Shown piece by piece: positions 17,318 through 27,279 of a DNA stretch of 42,507 nucleotides. Source of the DNA: Bacteroidales bacterium (GTDB lineage: Bacteria > Bacteroidota > Bacteroidia > Bacteroidales > VadinHA17). Numbering within the stretch: position 1 is the stretch's first letter; every line of letters begins with the position of its first letter. The stretch is from assembly GCA_009877105.1 (NCBI GenBank), contig WXFD01000027.1, positions 1 to 42,507 of the forward strand, read 5' to 3'. The notes under the pieces were generated by a model. It worked only from the letters and a program-made list of their open reading frames with translations, was not told where the DNA came from and ran no database searches. Position numbers and translations under genes: made by a program.

Positions 17318-18985
17318 TTACCTGATAACAACGACCCGTTTTTCTCCCTTATAACTTCTAATACTGCCTGATTGCTTCAGATAGTTTATGGTCGCCTCAG
17401 CAGTAGTGAGAAAAAGCGACTGGCCCGGATCAGCATGATCATACCTGTAAACAGATGTCATGTAACTGTTCATGGCAACGTTATAGGTCTTATTCATGTC
17501 GAACGGAGTACCGTTTTCAGTAAGTAGAACAACCTCTTTCAGGTTACCCTTGCCATCCATCGTGAGTTCAGTCCTGATCCCCGATGGCCAGAGCGGTGAA
17601 TTGTCATCAAGGGGAAATGCCGCAAACATAAGGGAACGAATCTCATTCCCCGTAAGCCTCGTTACAACAAGTTCATTTCCGAACGGATCAAGCTGATAAA
17701 CATTCATAACTGTTATCGGACCTTTTACCAGGTGATTGATACGAACACCCCCGGGGTTAACAAACGAAATATCTGCCTTTGCAGCATCACGCTGGGCATC
17801 GGCCATAAGGTATCCCAGTTCCTGGTGTGAGGAAAGATCATCTTCAGCCGTCGCAATCACTTCATTGAGAACCGGGTTATCATTGAACTTATCGACCATT
17901 GCACGAACGGAGGTTTTTTCAGATCCCGATCCCGAAACACTGATCAGCTTCATGCTGCGGTCCAGGGTACCGTCACTTTTCAGGGATAACCTGATAAGGG
18001 TACCGTATCTGAGTTTACTCCCCGCCTGGGTAATCAGGATCCCGTTATGGATCTGCTCTTTGTCAATCCGTGTATGCGAATGCCCCCCGATAATGAGACT
18101 GATTCCCTTTGGCATTGCTTCGGCCAGTTTCACATCGTTCTCAAAGCCTATATGGGTCAATGGAATAAAGATGTCACACTGATCCTTCAGCCACATAAAT
18201 TCACGGGCGGTTTCGAAGGGAGAACTGAATGTGAATCCTTTAACATTATCAGGATGTGAGTCGGGAATACCGTTCTGATTGATCTGCAGCAGCCCGAGAA
18301 ATGCCAGTCTCAGTCCGTTGGGCAGGGTGATGATTTTATAGGGGCTTATCAGGATGTCCAGGGCGGGATCTGATGCCAGGTTGGCACAGATAAAGCTGAA
18401 TCGCGCCTTGTGAGTCAGGTTGCTGAATCCGTCCTGGTGTGAATCGAACTCATGATTCCCCACTGCACTCAGATCAAAGCCCGTGGCATTCATCAGTTCA
18501 ATCATCGGCAGTCCCTTTTCGGGAAACTGGTCGTTCACAGGATTCCCTGTCTGATTGTCACCTGCGCCAACCAGAAGCATATCAGGATAAATACCCCGCA
18601 GGCTATCAACGATAAATGCCAGTCTGGGGAAATTATCAATTGCAGCGTGCATGTCGTTAACTGCAAAGATAACGGCCTGCCTTCCGGACTCCCTGCCTGC
18701 AGGGGCTTTTCTGCCGGTGCTGCAGGAGTAAGCAAGTCCGGCGATAAGTAGCAGTGAAACGAGTCCCGGGAATGAAACATCCTTCCCGCGCCCTTTCCTG
18801 ATAAAAAGCACGCTGCCGTCAGTCAGTTCCCCGTCCCCGGCAACCTGGTTCCCGTATCCGTCCTCCACAACAGGATTACGTACACGGCTCTTTTTCCCCG
18901 ATTGCGAATAATACTTGAGCACGGCATCCTTCACCCGTGCCCCTTCGTGAAGCTCAAGCTGTAAATTGTTCACAGTGATTTTCAT
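17318..18985 (-). CDS. Bifunctional metallophosphatase/5'-nucleotidase with N-terminal beta-grasp-like domain
   Basis: The main part is a calcineurin-like phosphoesterase (NDMHAAIDN, GAGDNQTGN, GNHEFDSH, GGHSHTRID) plus a 5'-nucleotidase C-terminal domain (LGYLMADAQRDAAKADISFVNPGGVR, YQLDPFGNELVV), i.e. the UshA/YfkN type that hydrolyses nucleotides outside the cytoplasm. Unusually, about 65 residues precede the hydrophobic segment: MKITVNNLQLELHEGARVKDAV ... DGSVLFIRKG resembles a ThiS/MoaD-like beta-grasp module. The hydrophobic segment then ends in a lipobox-like LAYSC near residue 88. The N-domain would thus stay in the cytoplasm while the enzyme is outside. Standalone gene. Confidence 0.85.
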   Translation of the reverse strand: MKITVNNLQLELHEGARVKDAVLKYYSQSGKKSRVRNPVVEDGYGNQVAGDGELTDGSVLFIRKGRGKDVSFPGLVSLLLIAGLAYSCSTGRKAPAGRESGRQAVIFAVNDMHAAIDNFPRLAFIVDSLRGIYPDMLLVGAGDNQTGNPVNDQFPEKGLPMIELMNATGFDLSAVGNHEFDSHQDGFSNLTHKARFSFICANLASDPALDILISPYKIITLPNGLRLAFLGLLQINQNGIPDSHPDNVKGFTFSSPFETAREFMWLKDQCDIFIPLTHIGFENDVKLAEAMPKGISLIIGGHSHTRIDKEQIHNGILITQAGSKLRYGTLIRLSLKSDGTLDRSMKLISVSGSGSEKTSVRAMVDKFNDNPVLNEVIATAEDDLSSHQELGYLMADAQRDAAKADISFVNPGGVRINHLVKGPITVMNVYQLDPFGNELVVTRLTGNEIRSLMFAAFPLDDNSPLWPSGIRTELTMDGKGNLKEVVLLTENGTPFDMNKTYNVAMNSYMTSVYRYDHADPGQSLFLTTAEATINYLKQSGSIRSYKGEKRVVVIR

Positions 18986-19074
18986 ATGTTACGGATTTGA
19001 AAATGATACATAGATTTTAATTACCAGGCACATGAAATCGATCAATGCTGCCGGATCCCGGCCTGTTTTCCGGG

Positions 19075-20742
19075 TTATCCGGCTTGTCCTTCATTTTCAC
19101 GGATCTGTACTCTTCTGATCTTGCCGCTGATCGTTTTAGGCAGTTCAGCGACGAATTCAACTATCCTCGGATACTTATAGGGAGCTGTTACTCTCTTAAC
19201 ATGATCCTGAAGTATTTTGGCCAGTTCTTCACCCGGTTCATAATTCCCGGCAAGGACCACCGTTGCCTTAACTATCTGTCCCCTGTCGGGATCAGGCACC
19301 GCGGTTACCGCACATTCAAGCACGGCAGGATGCTCAATAAGCGCACTTTCGACTTCGAAAGGACCGATCCTGTAGCCCGAACTCTTGATGACATCATCCG
19401 CCCTGCCGACAAACCAGTAATATCCGTCCTCGTCGCGCCAGGCCATATCGCCGGTTCTGTAAACTCCGTCCGACCAGACGGTCCTGGTCAGTTCTGCGTC
19501 CCGGTAATAACCCCTGAACATTCCTGAGGGCTTTTTCTTCCCTGTATAAATGACAATCTCTCCTTCATACCCCACTTCGCAGGAATTCCCCGACTCATCA
19601 ACAATATCAATATCATAACCGGGGGTTGGCTTTCCCATTGAACCGGGTTTGGGATCCATCCAGGGATAGGTGGCTATGGCAACCGTACATTCAGTCTGTC
19701 CGTACCCTTCCATCAGCGGGATCCCGGTCTTTTCAAGAAAGATCCTGAATACTTCGGGATTTAACGGCTCACCGGCAACAACACAGTATTTCAGACTGCC
19801 CAGATCAATACCGTCAAAATCTTCCTTTATAAGAAACCTGTAAATGGTCGGAGGGGCACAGAAGGTAGTTACCTTGTATTTCTCAATAACTTTAAGGATA
19901 TCCCGGGGAACAAACTTATCATAATCATAAGTCATAACCGCACTCCCTGCCAGCCACTGACCATATATCTTACCCCAGGCTGATTTCGCCCAACCGGTGT
20001 CTGCAATGGTGAAATGGAGGCCGTTCTCCTGTACATTCTGCCAGTATTTTGCCGTAACAATGTGACCCAGAGGATAAGTGAAATCATGTGTTACCATTTT
20101 GGGCATACCGGTTGTTCCCGATGTAAAATAGAGAAGCATGATATCATTGTTGCCAGGCGCTTCATCCGCAGCAGGCTTTGGAAACTCCTCCGGACTCTCT
20201 TCCATTCCCCGCGTAAAATTGAGCCAGCCCCTGCTGTCCCTGTCAATCACCGCTTTCAGCTTCAGGGTCGGGGACAGGGTTTCAGATTCCTCAATATGCT
20301 GCATAACAAGTGGATCAGGTACGCAAACGATCATTTTTATCCCTGCAGCATTGTTCCTGTAAATTATGTCTTTTGCAGACAAAAGGTGAGTGGCGGGAAT
20401 CGTGATTGCCCCTATCCTGTTCAGGGCCAGTGTGCAGAACCAGAAAGCATAATGCCTTTTAAGGATCAGCATCACCGGATCACCCTTGCATATACCCGCA
20501 GACCTGAAGAATCCGGCAGCCTTATCACTGTAGTATTTCATCTGCGCGAAAGTGAAAACGGCCTCGTTGCCCTTGTCGTCACACCATACCATGGCCGTCT
20601 TTTCTGGTTCGACCCGGGCTATTTCATCAACAACATCCCAGGCAAAATTGAAATTCTCCGGTGTATCAATCTCAAAGCCGGAACAAAATTCCCCATACGA
20701 CCCAAACTCAGTTTGCTTTAAGTATTTATTTATAATCATCAT
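19075..20742 (-). CDS. Acyl-CoA synthetase (AMP-binding, medium-chain/acetyl-CoA synthetase-like)
   Basis: The 555-residue enzyme has the ANL-family motifs: [18 protein letters not shown] (P-loop), [46 protein letters not shown] (hinge and A8 motif) and the catalytic Lys in [11 protein letters not shown] near the C-terminus. The sequence resembles medium-chain acyl-CoA synthetases rather than acetyl-CoA synthetase, but the exact acid is not known. The gene follows an XRE-cupin regulator by 17 bp in the same direction, a common pairing in Bacteroidota and other bacteria, suggesting that the regulator senses the acid or its CoA ester. Confidence 0.9.
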   Translation of the reverse strand: MMIINKYLKQTEFGSYGEFCSGFEIDTPENFNFAWDVVDEIARVEPEKTAMVWCDDKGNEAVFTFAQMKYYSDKAAGFFRSAGICKGDPVMLILKRHYAFWFCTLALNRIGAITIPATHLLSAKDIIYRNNAAGIKMIVCVPDPLVMQHIEESETLSPTLKLKAVIDRDSRGWLNFTRGMEESPEEFPKPAADEAPGNNDIMLLYFTSGTTGMPKMVTHDFTYPLGHIVTAKYWQNVQENGLHFTIADTGWAKSAWGKIYGQWLAGSAVMTYDYDKFVPRDILKVIEKYKVTTFCAPPTIYRFLIKEDFDGIDLGSLKYCVVAGEPLNPEVFRIFLEKTGIPLMEGYGQTECTVAIATYPWMDPKPGSMGKPTPGYDIDIVDESGNSCEVGYEGEIVIYTGKKKPSGMFRGYYRDAELTRTVWSDGVYRTGDMAWRDEDGYYWFVGRADDVIKSSGYRIGPFEVESALIEHPAVLECAVTAVPDPDRGQIVKATVVLAGNYEPGEELAKILQDHVKRVTAPYKYPRIVEFVAELPKTISGKIRRVQIRENEGQAG

Positions 20743-20759
20743 CCAGATCCGAATTAATC

Positions 20760-21314
20760 CTATAAAACCATTGCCAGGAATCTTACCTGCTCATTATTAA
20801 GGGCCTTCATTGCATGATTGTAACCGGAATCAAAATAAACAGCATCTCCGGCGTTCAATACAATTTCATGCCCTCCTATTACCGTCAGCATTGATCCCTC
20901 CAGGACATAATTAAACTCCTGGCCGGGATGTGAACTGAACTCAGGCAATGATCCTTCCGGCTTCGGATCAATCGTAACCATAAATACCTCAGCCTTTTTG
21001 TTGATAAAATGTCCGGCAAGACTCTCATACCGGTACTGCTGCCTGCGCTCAAGCTTCAGCCCCTTTCCTTTCCTGACAATGCTGAATATCTGCAGCCTCG
21101 GGGCATCCCCCCCGAGCAGGACCGACATATCAACATTGAACATCTCGGATATTCTGAATATTATGCCCACAGGAATATCCGCTTCCCCGCTTTCATATTT
21201 CAAATAAAGATCTGTTGAAAGACCCAGCTTTAATGCAAGAGTTTCTGGCGAAACCTCCGAGATCTCACGGATCTCCTTTATCCTTGTGGCAACCTGCCTT
21301 ATCTGATCTGTCAT
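20760..21314 (-). CDS. XRE-family regulator with cupin sensor domain
   Basis: The ATG at 21314 ([18 protein letters not shown]) is preferred over a TTG at 21338. The 184-residue protein has an N-terminal HTH of the XRE type ([34 protein letters not shown]) and a C-terminal cupin_2 barrel ([41 protein letters not shown]). The cupin keeps the His/Glu pattern expected for metal or ligand binding. It lies 17 bp upstream of the acyl-CoA synthetase and is probably its regulator. Confidence 0.92.
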   Translation of the reverse strand: MTDQIRQVATRIKEIREISEVSPETLALKLGLSTDLYLKYESGEADIPVGIIFRISEMFNVDMSVLLGGDAPRLQIFSIVRKGKGLKLERRQQYRYESLAGHFINKKAEVFMVTIDPKPEGSLPEFSSHPGQEFNYVLEGSMLTVIGGHEIVLNAGDAVYFDSGYNHAMKALNNEQVRFLAMVL

Positions 21315-21678
21315 GATTCCGGGTTTTTGGGATCTCAATATTACATAAATTATTTAATTGTGACCTGAACGGCGTGCTGGTAAATATCACAGGGGAAGAT
21401 CGGCCATCCGGCCCGGGCAGTCGTTGTCAATACCCGATGACAATCATTGCCTGCCGGTATATCATTGACCGGGAACAGTCCCGGTATCTGAATAATCAAT
21501 GCCGCCTTCCTTACCAATTTATTCTGGCAATATTTGATTTTTTTAACCCCATCGGATGAAATCCCGCCCGGGGAGCTGAATGGAACCGTTTTTCAGATTT
21601 TTTCAACTTTCCGTTTTTCAGGCCGATAATTCCTTTTGTGAATTACCTGTTAATAGAAATTCAGACATTTTGAATTCC
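21315..21678. other. Divergent intergenic region
   Basis: About 360 bp between the divergent XRE-cupin operon and the ATP-grasp gene. No gene, strong hairpin or repeat is seen. The right third could be coding if the ATP-grasp gene starts at 21580, but the extra residues there do not look like a conserved domain. Confidence 0.4.
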
Positions 21679-22773
21679 ATGTCTTATTTTTTTCGCACTT
21701 TCATTTTATTTTCAAAAATTCAGTTTGTAATCAAGGTAGTTGTAATATACGATCTGAATCCCTCCTGGGATCACACAGAAATCAGGGAAGTCCGGAACTC
21801 CGCCAGGATTCTTTTTGAGTCACTTCAGCTTGAAGGGATTAAAGCCTATATCGAGGAGCTGAATAACCCGCACCTGGAAAGGATCCTTGAAAAATACAAT
21901 CCCGATAACACCATAATTTTTAATCTGTGTGAAAGCCTGCCCGGATTGCAATACAGTGAAAAAAAGATTGTTGAAATAATTGAGAACCACGGATTCACCT
22001 ACACCGGGAATACGCCGGAAGTGATTGGGCTGAGCTACGACAAGCAAAAGGTAAAGGATGTTCTATCTTCCATGGGCATCATGGTGCCCCGCGGTGCAAT
22101 ACTTGACCCGGAAGAGGCTGAAGGATGGACACTTTTTCCGGCAATTGTAAAACCCTCCCGCGAGCACTGCAGCCTTACTATCACTGAAAAATCAGTGGTC
22201 TATGACACTTCCTCCCTCAGGGAACAGATCCTGCTCGTAAACAATGAATTGAAACAACAGGCCATGGTTGAGGATTTCATCGATGGCCGCGAATTCCATG
22301 TGTCGGTTTGGAACAATGAGGAACCGGAAATGCTGCCCCCTGCAGAAATGGATTTTTCAGCTTTCCGTGAAGCCAAAGAAAGGCTGTGTACCTACGATTC
22401 GAAATTTATACCGGGCTCGGAACATTATGAGAAAATCCAGACACTTGTTCCCGCTCCCCTCGACGGAAAACAATTCAGGAAACTTGAAAAAACAGCACTT
22501 GCAGCTTGGAAAGGATTCGGATGCCGCGATTATGCCAGGTTCGACTTCCGCCTGCGCAATGATGAATTTTACCTCCTCGACATCAATCCGAATAATGATA
22601 TCAGCGTTGATACGAGTTTTTCAATGGCAGCTGAAATACAGAATTACTCCTACAGCCAGATGGTAAAACGGATTATGCTGATGGCTGCTGAACGACATCC
22701 TGAACTTGCAGAGGAATTCCAGCTTAATAATCTGCCGGCCCGCGGCCATTCAAGAAAAAGTATCGTTGCATAA
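21679..22773 (+). CDS. ATP-grasp protein, D-alanine-D-alanine ligase-like
   Basis: The conserved part begins at about KVVVIYDLNPSWDHTEIREVRNSARIL (preATP-grasp domain) and continues with GFTYTGNTPEVIGLSYDKQKVKDVLSSMGIMVPRG, FPAIVKPSREHCSLTI, VEDFIDGREFHVSVWN and YARFDFRLRNDEFYLLDINPNNDIS, the ATP- and Mg-binding end of the ATP-grasp fold. These are Ddl-like but divergent, so an amino-acid or peptide ligase other than cell-wall Ddl is likely. The start is uncertain: ATG at 21679 gives 364 residues, an ATG at 21580 gives 397, and the conserved domain starts after both. It has no partner gene nearby. Confidence 0.75.
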   Translation: MSYFFRTFILFSKIQFVIKVVVIYDLNPSWDHTEIREVRNSARILFESLQLEGIKAYIEELNNPHLERILEKYNPDNTIIFNLCESLPGLQYSEKKIVEIIENHGFTYTGNTPEVIGLSYDKQKVKDVLSSMGIMVPRGAILDPEEAEGWTLFPAIVKPSREHCSLTITEKSVVYDTSSLREQILLVNNELKQQAMVEDFIDGREFHVSVWNNEEPEMLPPAEMDFSAFREAKERLCTYDSKFIPGSEHYEKIQTLVPAPLDGKQFRKLEKTALAAWKGFGCRDYARFDFRLRNDEFYLLDINPNNDISVDTSFSMAAEIQNYSYSQMVKRIMLMAAERHPELAEEFQLNNLPARGHSRKSIVA

Positions 22774-23053
22774 AAGCTGCCCGTATTTCAGTCTTCCCGT
22801 TTTTTTGCTTTTACCTGCCTCCGGCTGATTGCTTCCGCTGGTATCCCAGCCCCTGAAAATACCGTAACACTGGCGGCAGATTTCCCCCTACTGTCTGCCG
22901 CTGACCGGAAACATTGATCGCCCCGGTGAAACGATACTGCCTTTGCGGCCTGTCATGATCACTTTTATAAGAAATTTCTGCAGCATTTCACGGGCATGCT
23001 GCGTATATGTTATGTGATTAAATCATAAATCATTACCAATAAAAGACAATGAC

Positions 23054-24298
23054 ATGAAAACCAATGTGATACAAGTTCTGGCAATATTTGCGGCACTTAT
23101 TTTTGCCGGCTCATGCTCAAAAAGTGACAGTCCTGAACCAGATCTGACACCAGCGAATATTAAGCTGACTCCTGTAGCACTGCAGGCTATTCAGAGCAGC
23201 AATGAATTTGGCATCGGTCTTTTCACCAGGGTTGCAGAAGAAGAAAATATGAACCTGATGCTTTCGCCCCTCAGTGCAAGCACAGTCCTTACAATGCTGC
23301 TCAACGGCTGCGGTGAAAATACATACACCCAGCTTAAGGAAATGCTGAATTATCCTTCCGGAATGACTATCGGTGATATCAATGAAGCCTACAAGAGTCT
23401 TGTCGGTCAACTCCTGAAAGCCGATCCGGATGTAAAACTTTCACTGGCGAATGCTATTTTCTACAGGAACGGTTTCACTGTAAAACCCCCGTTTCTTGCT
23501 GTAATGGGCAATGACTACAGTGCCACGGTTGGCGGACTCGATTTTGATTCCCCGTCAGCCCTGGCAACAATCAATAAATGGGCAAATGACAATACCAACG
23601 GAAAAATACCCAAAGTGCTCGACGAAATCGATCCCGATGCAGTGATGTTCCTCATGAACGCCCTGTATTTTAATGGCGACTGGAGCTATCAGTTCGATAA
23701 ATCACTTACACAGGACCGTCCTTTCTATCCCGACGGCAGCAGTACAATAAATGTAAGTACCATGAATAGCGAAGTGGGTGCTAAGATTGTTGCAGGCACC
23801 GGCTTCAGGGCCATTGAAATGCCCTATGGCCGTACAAATTTCACAATGGTGGTGATTGTGCCGGATAAAACCCTCGCCGGATTTTATACTTCATTTACCC
23901 CACTGGCGTGGTCGCAACTTACTGGTTCACTGGACGCCAAGCCTGAATTCGACAAAATAAAGGTTTATATGCCAAAATTCAAATTCTCATACGAAAAATA
24001 TCTTAACAGCCAGTTGCAAAGCATGGGAATGGTCGATGCATTCATCCCTTACCAGGCGAACCTTTCAGGTATTTCCGACGCGTCCATCTTTGTCAGCTTC
24101 GTGAAACAGAACACTTTCGTTGAGGTTGATGAGGAAGGAACCGAGGCTGCTGCTGTTACAACAATCGGAGTAAATATAACGAGTATGCCTCCTGAACCGC
24201 TCCAGTTTGTAATTGACAAGTCATTCATTTTCGCGATACGGGAACGGACAACCAACACCCTGCTCTTTATCGGACAGGTTGTAAATCCGGAGAACTAG
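23054..24298 (+). CDS. Serpin family lipoprotein
   Basis: A type II signal (LIFAGSC) precedes a complete 414-residue serpin: SSNEFGIGLFTRVAEEENMNLMLSPLSAS, LANAIFYRNGF, FLMNALYFNGDW, and the reactive-centre region. The hinge EEGTEAAAVTT (small residues at P15-P9) is of the inhibitory type; applying the usual 17-residue spacing puts P1-P1' around Thr-Ser in NITSMPP, then PLQFVIDKSFIFAIRE closes the fold. It should trap serine or cysteine proteases at the cell surface. Bacterial serpins are patchily distributed, which hints at horizontal origin. No protease gene is adjacent. Confidence 0.93.
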   Translation: MKTNVIQVLAIFAALIFAGSCSKSDSPEPDLTPANIKLTPVALQAIQSSNEFGIGLFTRVAEEENMNLMLSPLSASTVLTMLLNGCGENTYTQLKEMLNYPSGMTIGDINEAYKSLVGQLLKADPDVKLSLANAIFYRNGFTVKPPFLAVMGNDYSATVGGLDFDSPSALATINKWANDNTNGKIPKVLDEIDPDAVMFLMNALYFNGDWSYQFDKSLTQDRPFYPDGSSTINVSTMNSEVGAKIVAGTGFRAIEMPYGRTNFTMVVIVPDKTLAGFYTSFTPLAWSQLTGSLDAKPEFDKIKVYMPKFKFSYEKYLNSQLQSMGMVDAFIPYQANLSGISDASIFVSFVKQNTFVEVDEEGTEAAAVTTIGVNITSMPPEPLQFVIDKSFIFAIRERTTNTLLFIGQVVNPEN

Positions 24299-24577
24299 GA
24301 CACATGATTTTCAAGTACGCCATAAAGCCTGCAAAAGTGTTGGATCCGGGTAATAAAGACATAAGGAAGGTACTGCAAGGGTCTTCCCCCCGGACAGGCA
24401 GGCTGCAGATTTCTTAACAGACAGATAACAGATAACAGGAAGAGCCCGGATGGAGAGGAAGCGAAAGGCCGAAGGTCAGGCACCCAACACGCACTGAAGC
24501 GATCCCTGATTACTGAACACCGAATACTGAATACCGATTACTGAATACATAAAAAATCATAAACACCCGCAACCAAC

Positions 24578-25864
24578 ATGAAGACATTTATCAGAACATC
24601 AGTCACCCTTCTCATCCTTGCCGCATCCCTTCCTGCCTGCATGGACAAGACAGTGGAACGTATCACCTACGAGGCAAATGTACCGATATACATGCCGTTC
24701 AATAAATTCCGGGCCAGCTTCAGCAAAAGTGAGCCGGTTGAAATAACAGCCCCGGGAAAATTCTATTTCAAGGATAATTATCTTTTTGTTAACGAGGTCG
24801 GTAAAGGAATCCATGTAATCGACAATTCAAACCCGGCCAACCCAATAAAGATCGCCTTCTACGAAATAATGGGCAACGTTGACATGGCCATACGGGGAAA
24901 CATCCTTTTTGCCGACAGCTACATCGACCTGGTTGCAATAGATATCTCCGACATTGAAAACCCGGTAGAGACCGGAAGAATTAAAAACATCTTTCCCGAG
25001 GTTGTTCCGGAAGGCGATATCTGGTATCCTTATGCCATGGTTGACAAGTCGAAAGGTGTTATTGTAGGCTGGGAAGTAAAAACAGTCACTGAGGAACACG
25101 AGCCCGGCAGTAAATGGGATGGCTGGATATACCGTAAGGAAATGGTGATGATGGGAGCTGCCGACAGCAGGGCAAACTGGTCGGCCGGTGCAGGAACTGC
25201 AGGTTCAATGGCAAGATTCATGCTGAATGGCAGGTATCTGCATCTTATTGCCCATCCGTGGATGCTGAAGACCGTCGATGTTGAAGATTCACGCAAGATG
25301 AATATTGCCGACAGCGTAAATGTTTCCCGCAATATGGAAACCCTTTTCCTCCTTGGGCAGAATATGTTTGTCGGAACAACCACGGGCATGCTGATATATG
25401 ATGTATCAGATCCTGTTAAACCCGTCCTGGTGTCACAGTACGACCATATCACCGCATGCGATCCGGTAGTGGCGGACGGCGACTATGCATATGTGACCCT
25501 CCGTACAGGCACCAGATGTGCCAACGGGCAGAACCTGCTCGAAGTGATTGACATATCATCAATCACTAGCCCCTACCTGGTTAAATCCTATCCCATGTAC
25601 AATCCGCACGGACTGGGGATCGACGGCAATCTCCTCTTCATTTGCGACGGGGCAGCCGGCCTGAAGATCTTCGATAAGTCCGATCCCCTCGATATTATTA
25701 ATAAAAAAATTGCCCATTATCCCGATTTCCTGACATTTGACGTGATACCAATGAAAGGTATACTCATGCTTGTGGGAGAGGACGGTATATACCAGTATAA
25801 TTATTCTGATCCCACAAACATTGTACAGATAAGTCACATCCCTATAACAGGTGATAAAAAATAA
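24578..25864 (+). CDS. LVIVD-repeat lipoprotein
   Basis: The 428-residue protein has a lipobox (ASLPAC) and repeated beta-propeller-like units with the LVIVD pattern: GIHVIDNSNPANPIKI, LVAIDISDIENPVETG, MLIYDVSDPVKPVLVSQYD, LLEVIDISSITSPYLVKSY, LKIFDKSDPLDI. This suggests a surface-exposed propeller for binding. It is followed after 3 bp by the small barrel-like protein, so the two genes are cotranscribed. No enzyme motif is seen. The 279-bp region upstream carries degenerate short repeats (ACCGAATACTGAAT-like, about 24510-24546). Confidence 0.85.
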   Translation: MKTFIRTSVTLLILAASLPACMDKTVERITYEANVPIYMPFNKFRASFSKSEPVEITAPGKFYFKDNYLFVNEVGKGIHVIDNSNPANPIKIAFYEIMGNVDMAIRGNILFADSYIDLVAIDISDIENPVETGRIKNIFPEVVPEGDIWYPYAMVDKSKGVIVGWEVKTVTEEHEPGSKWDGWIYRKEMVMMGAADSRANWSAGAGTAGSMARFMLNGRYLHLIAHPWMLKTVDVEDSRKMNIADSVNVSRNMETLFLLGQNMFVGTTTGMLIYDVSDPVKPVLVSQYDHITACDPVVADGDYAYVTLRTGTRCANGQNLLEVIDISSITSPYLVKSYPMYNPHGLGIDGNLLFICDGAAGLKIFDKSDPLDIINKKIAHYPDFLTFDVIPMKGILMLVGEDGIYQYNYSDPTNIVQISHIPITGDKK

Positions 25865-25867
25865 AAT

Positions 25868-26614
25868 ATGTACGGAACAAGAATCACCGCAGCAATTGTG
25901 CTGTTTTTTCTGACCTTCACGCTAAATGCACAAAACCGGTCAAAACAGACAATTGTCCTTAATAACGGCTCGCGCTTGACGGGTACCGTTCTGGCTGATT
26001 CTTCCGGTTACCTTAAACTCAGAATTACAGCCCCGCAGGTTCTGACACTTGAAAAATCCGGTATCGCACTGATCAAACCTGACCTGCGCACTGAAAAACC
26101 TGTTACCGACAGGCATGGTTATTCGATAAGACTATCTGCATCAGTACTGGCAGGGCGCAACCTTGACGGGAACATCCGCGATTTAAGTATTCACCTGTCA
26201 AACGGATATCAGTTCAGGAACGGAATATGTGCAGGTTTCGGCAGCGGTATTGAAAAATTTGATGAAGTTTCCGTTCTGCCTGTATACGCCGATCTCAGAT
26301 ACCATCTTCTCAAATCACGCCTTTCGCCATTTTTTTGGGTTAAGGGCGGCATTTCATTCACCTATGACGATCTTGGCGACAGGCAAAATTATTACTATGG
26401 CTATTATTCCGAATCAAAGGGAGGATTCATGTTCAACACTGGAGCAGGTATCGAACTAGCCTCGTGGCGGAGGAATGCCGTGAACATGGGTGTGGGTTAC
26501 CGGTATCAGAAGATCACTTTCAGGCAAGTGAACAGGTGGAATGAGGAAGTTATAAATGAGCTAGTTTCCAGTTTTAACCGCATTGAGCTTCAATTCGGTC
26601 TTGTATTCAGGTAA
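25868..26614 (+). CDS. Outer-membrane beta-barrel-like protein
   Basis: A signal peptide (IVLFFLTFTLNAQ) is followed by a short N-terminal beta region (TIVLNNGSRLTGTVLADSSGYLKLRI, resembling small beta-domain proteins) and then alternating hydrophobic/aromatic strands such as SVLPVYADLRYHLL, PFFWVKGGISFTYDD, FNTGAGIELAS and MGVGYRYQKITF ending in LQFGLVFR with a terminal aromatic-Arg. This is typical of an 8-stranded outer-membrane barrel. It is cotranscribed with the LVIVD lipoprotein (3-bp gap). Function unknown. Confidence 0.7.
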   Translation: MYGTRITAAIVLFFLTFTLNAQNRSKQTIVLNNGSRLTGTVLADSSGYLKLRITAPQVLTLEKSGIALIKPDLRTEKPVTDRHGYSIRLSASVLAGRNLDGNIRDLSIHLSNGYQFRNGICAGFGSGIEKFDEVSVLPVYADLRYHLLKSRLSPFFWVKGGISFTYDDLGDRQNYYYGYYSESKGGFMFNTGAGIELASWRRNAVNMGVGYRYQKITFRQVNRWNEEVINELVSSFNRIELQFGLVFR

Positions 26615-26682
26615 AGAAGAATTATGCGCAGTTAAGTCATAAAACCATCCAAATTAAGTTATTTTGATACAGCTTAATCCGG

Positions 26683-27279
26683 ATGGCAGGAATGAGAAAA
26701 AGTGATAAGGATGAACATACACTGTCTGACCTGGAACTTATCAGGCGCTGTTCGGAAGGAGATCCGCGTGCACAGGAACTTCTTTACAAACGCTATTTTT
26801 CTTATGCCATGTCAGTCTGCATCAGGTATACAAGGAACAGGTATGAGGCCATGGAGATCGTTAACGACAGTTTCATGAAAGTGCTGGACAACATAAGGGA
26901 GCATGACGGTTCGGGATCCTTCAGGTCATGGTACGGCAGGATCCTGGTCAATTCGGCCATCGATAATTACAGGAGGAACGCAAGACATAATTCCCATCTG
27001 CAGATTAGCGAGATAGAATCAACCGAAGACTGCGAACCGGAGATCAGCGCGGAACTGTCAGCAAATGAGATCCTTTCCCTGTTCGATCTGCTTCCCGATC
27101 ATTACCGGGTAACTTTCAACCTCTATGAGATCGAAGGTTATTCCCATGAAGAAATAGGGCAAATGCTTGATATCAGCTCTTCAACCTCAAGGTCAAATCT
27201 TTCCAGGGCAAAGAAAATGCTCAGGGAACTGTATAAAAGAAACTTCAATCCCGGAAACAGCAGCAATGAACAGGTTTGA
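26683..27279 (+). CDS. ECF-type RNA polymerase sigma factor
   Basis: The 198-residue protein has sigma region 2 (YFSYAMSVCIRYTRNRYEAMEIVNDSFMKVLDNI, then SWYGRILVNSAIDNYRR) and region 4 (LPDHYRVTFNLYEIEGYSHEEIGQMLDISSSTSRSNLSRAKKMLREL). The length and spacing are normal for ECF sigma factors. It overlaps the next gene by 14 bp, and that gene encodes a fused inner-membrane/outer-membrane protein, so the pair probably forms a sigma/anti-sigma unit reading signals from the outer membrane. The target promoters cannot be seen. Confidence 0.95.
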   Translation: MAGMRKSDKDEHTLSDLELIRRCSEGDPRAQELLYKRYFSYAMSVCIRYTRNRYEAMEIVNDSFMKVLDNIREHDGSGSFRSWYGRILVNSAIDNYRRNARHNSHLQISEIESTEDCEPEISAELSANEILSLFDLLPDHYRVTFNLYEIEGYSHEEIGQMLDISSSTSRSNLSRAKKMLRELYKRNFNPGNSSNEQV

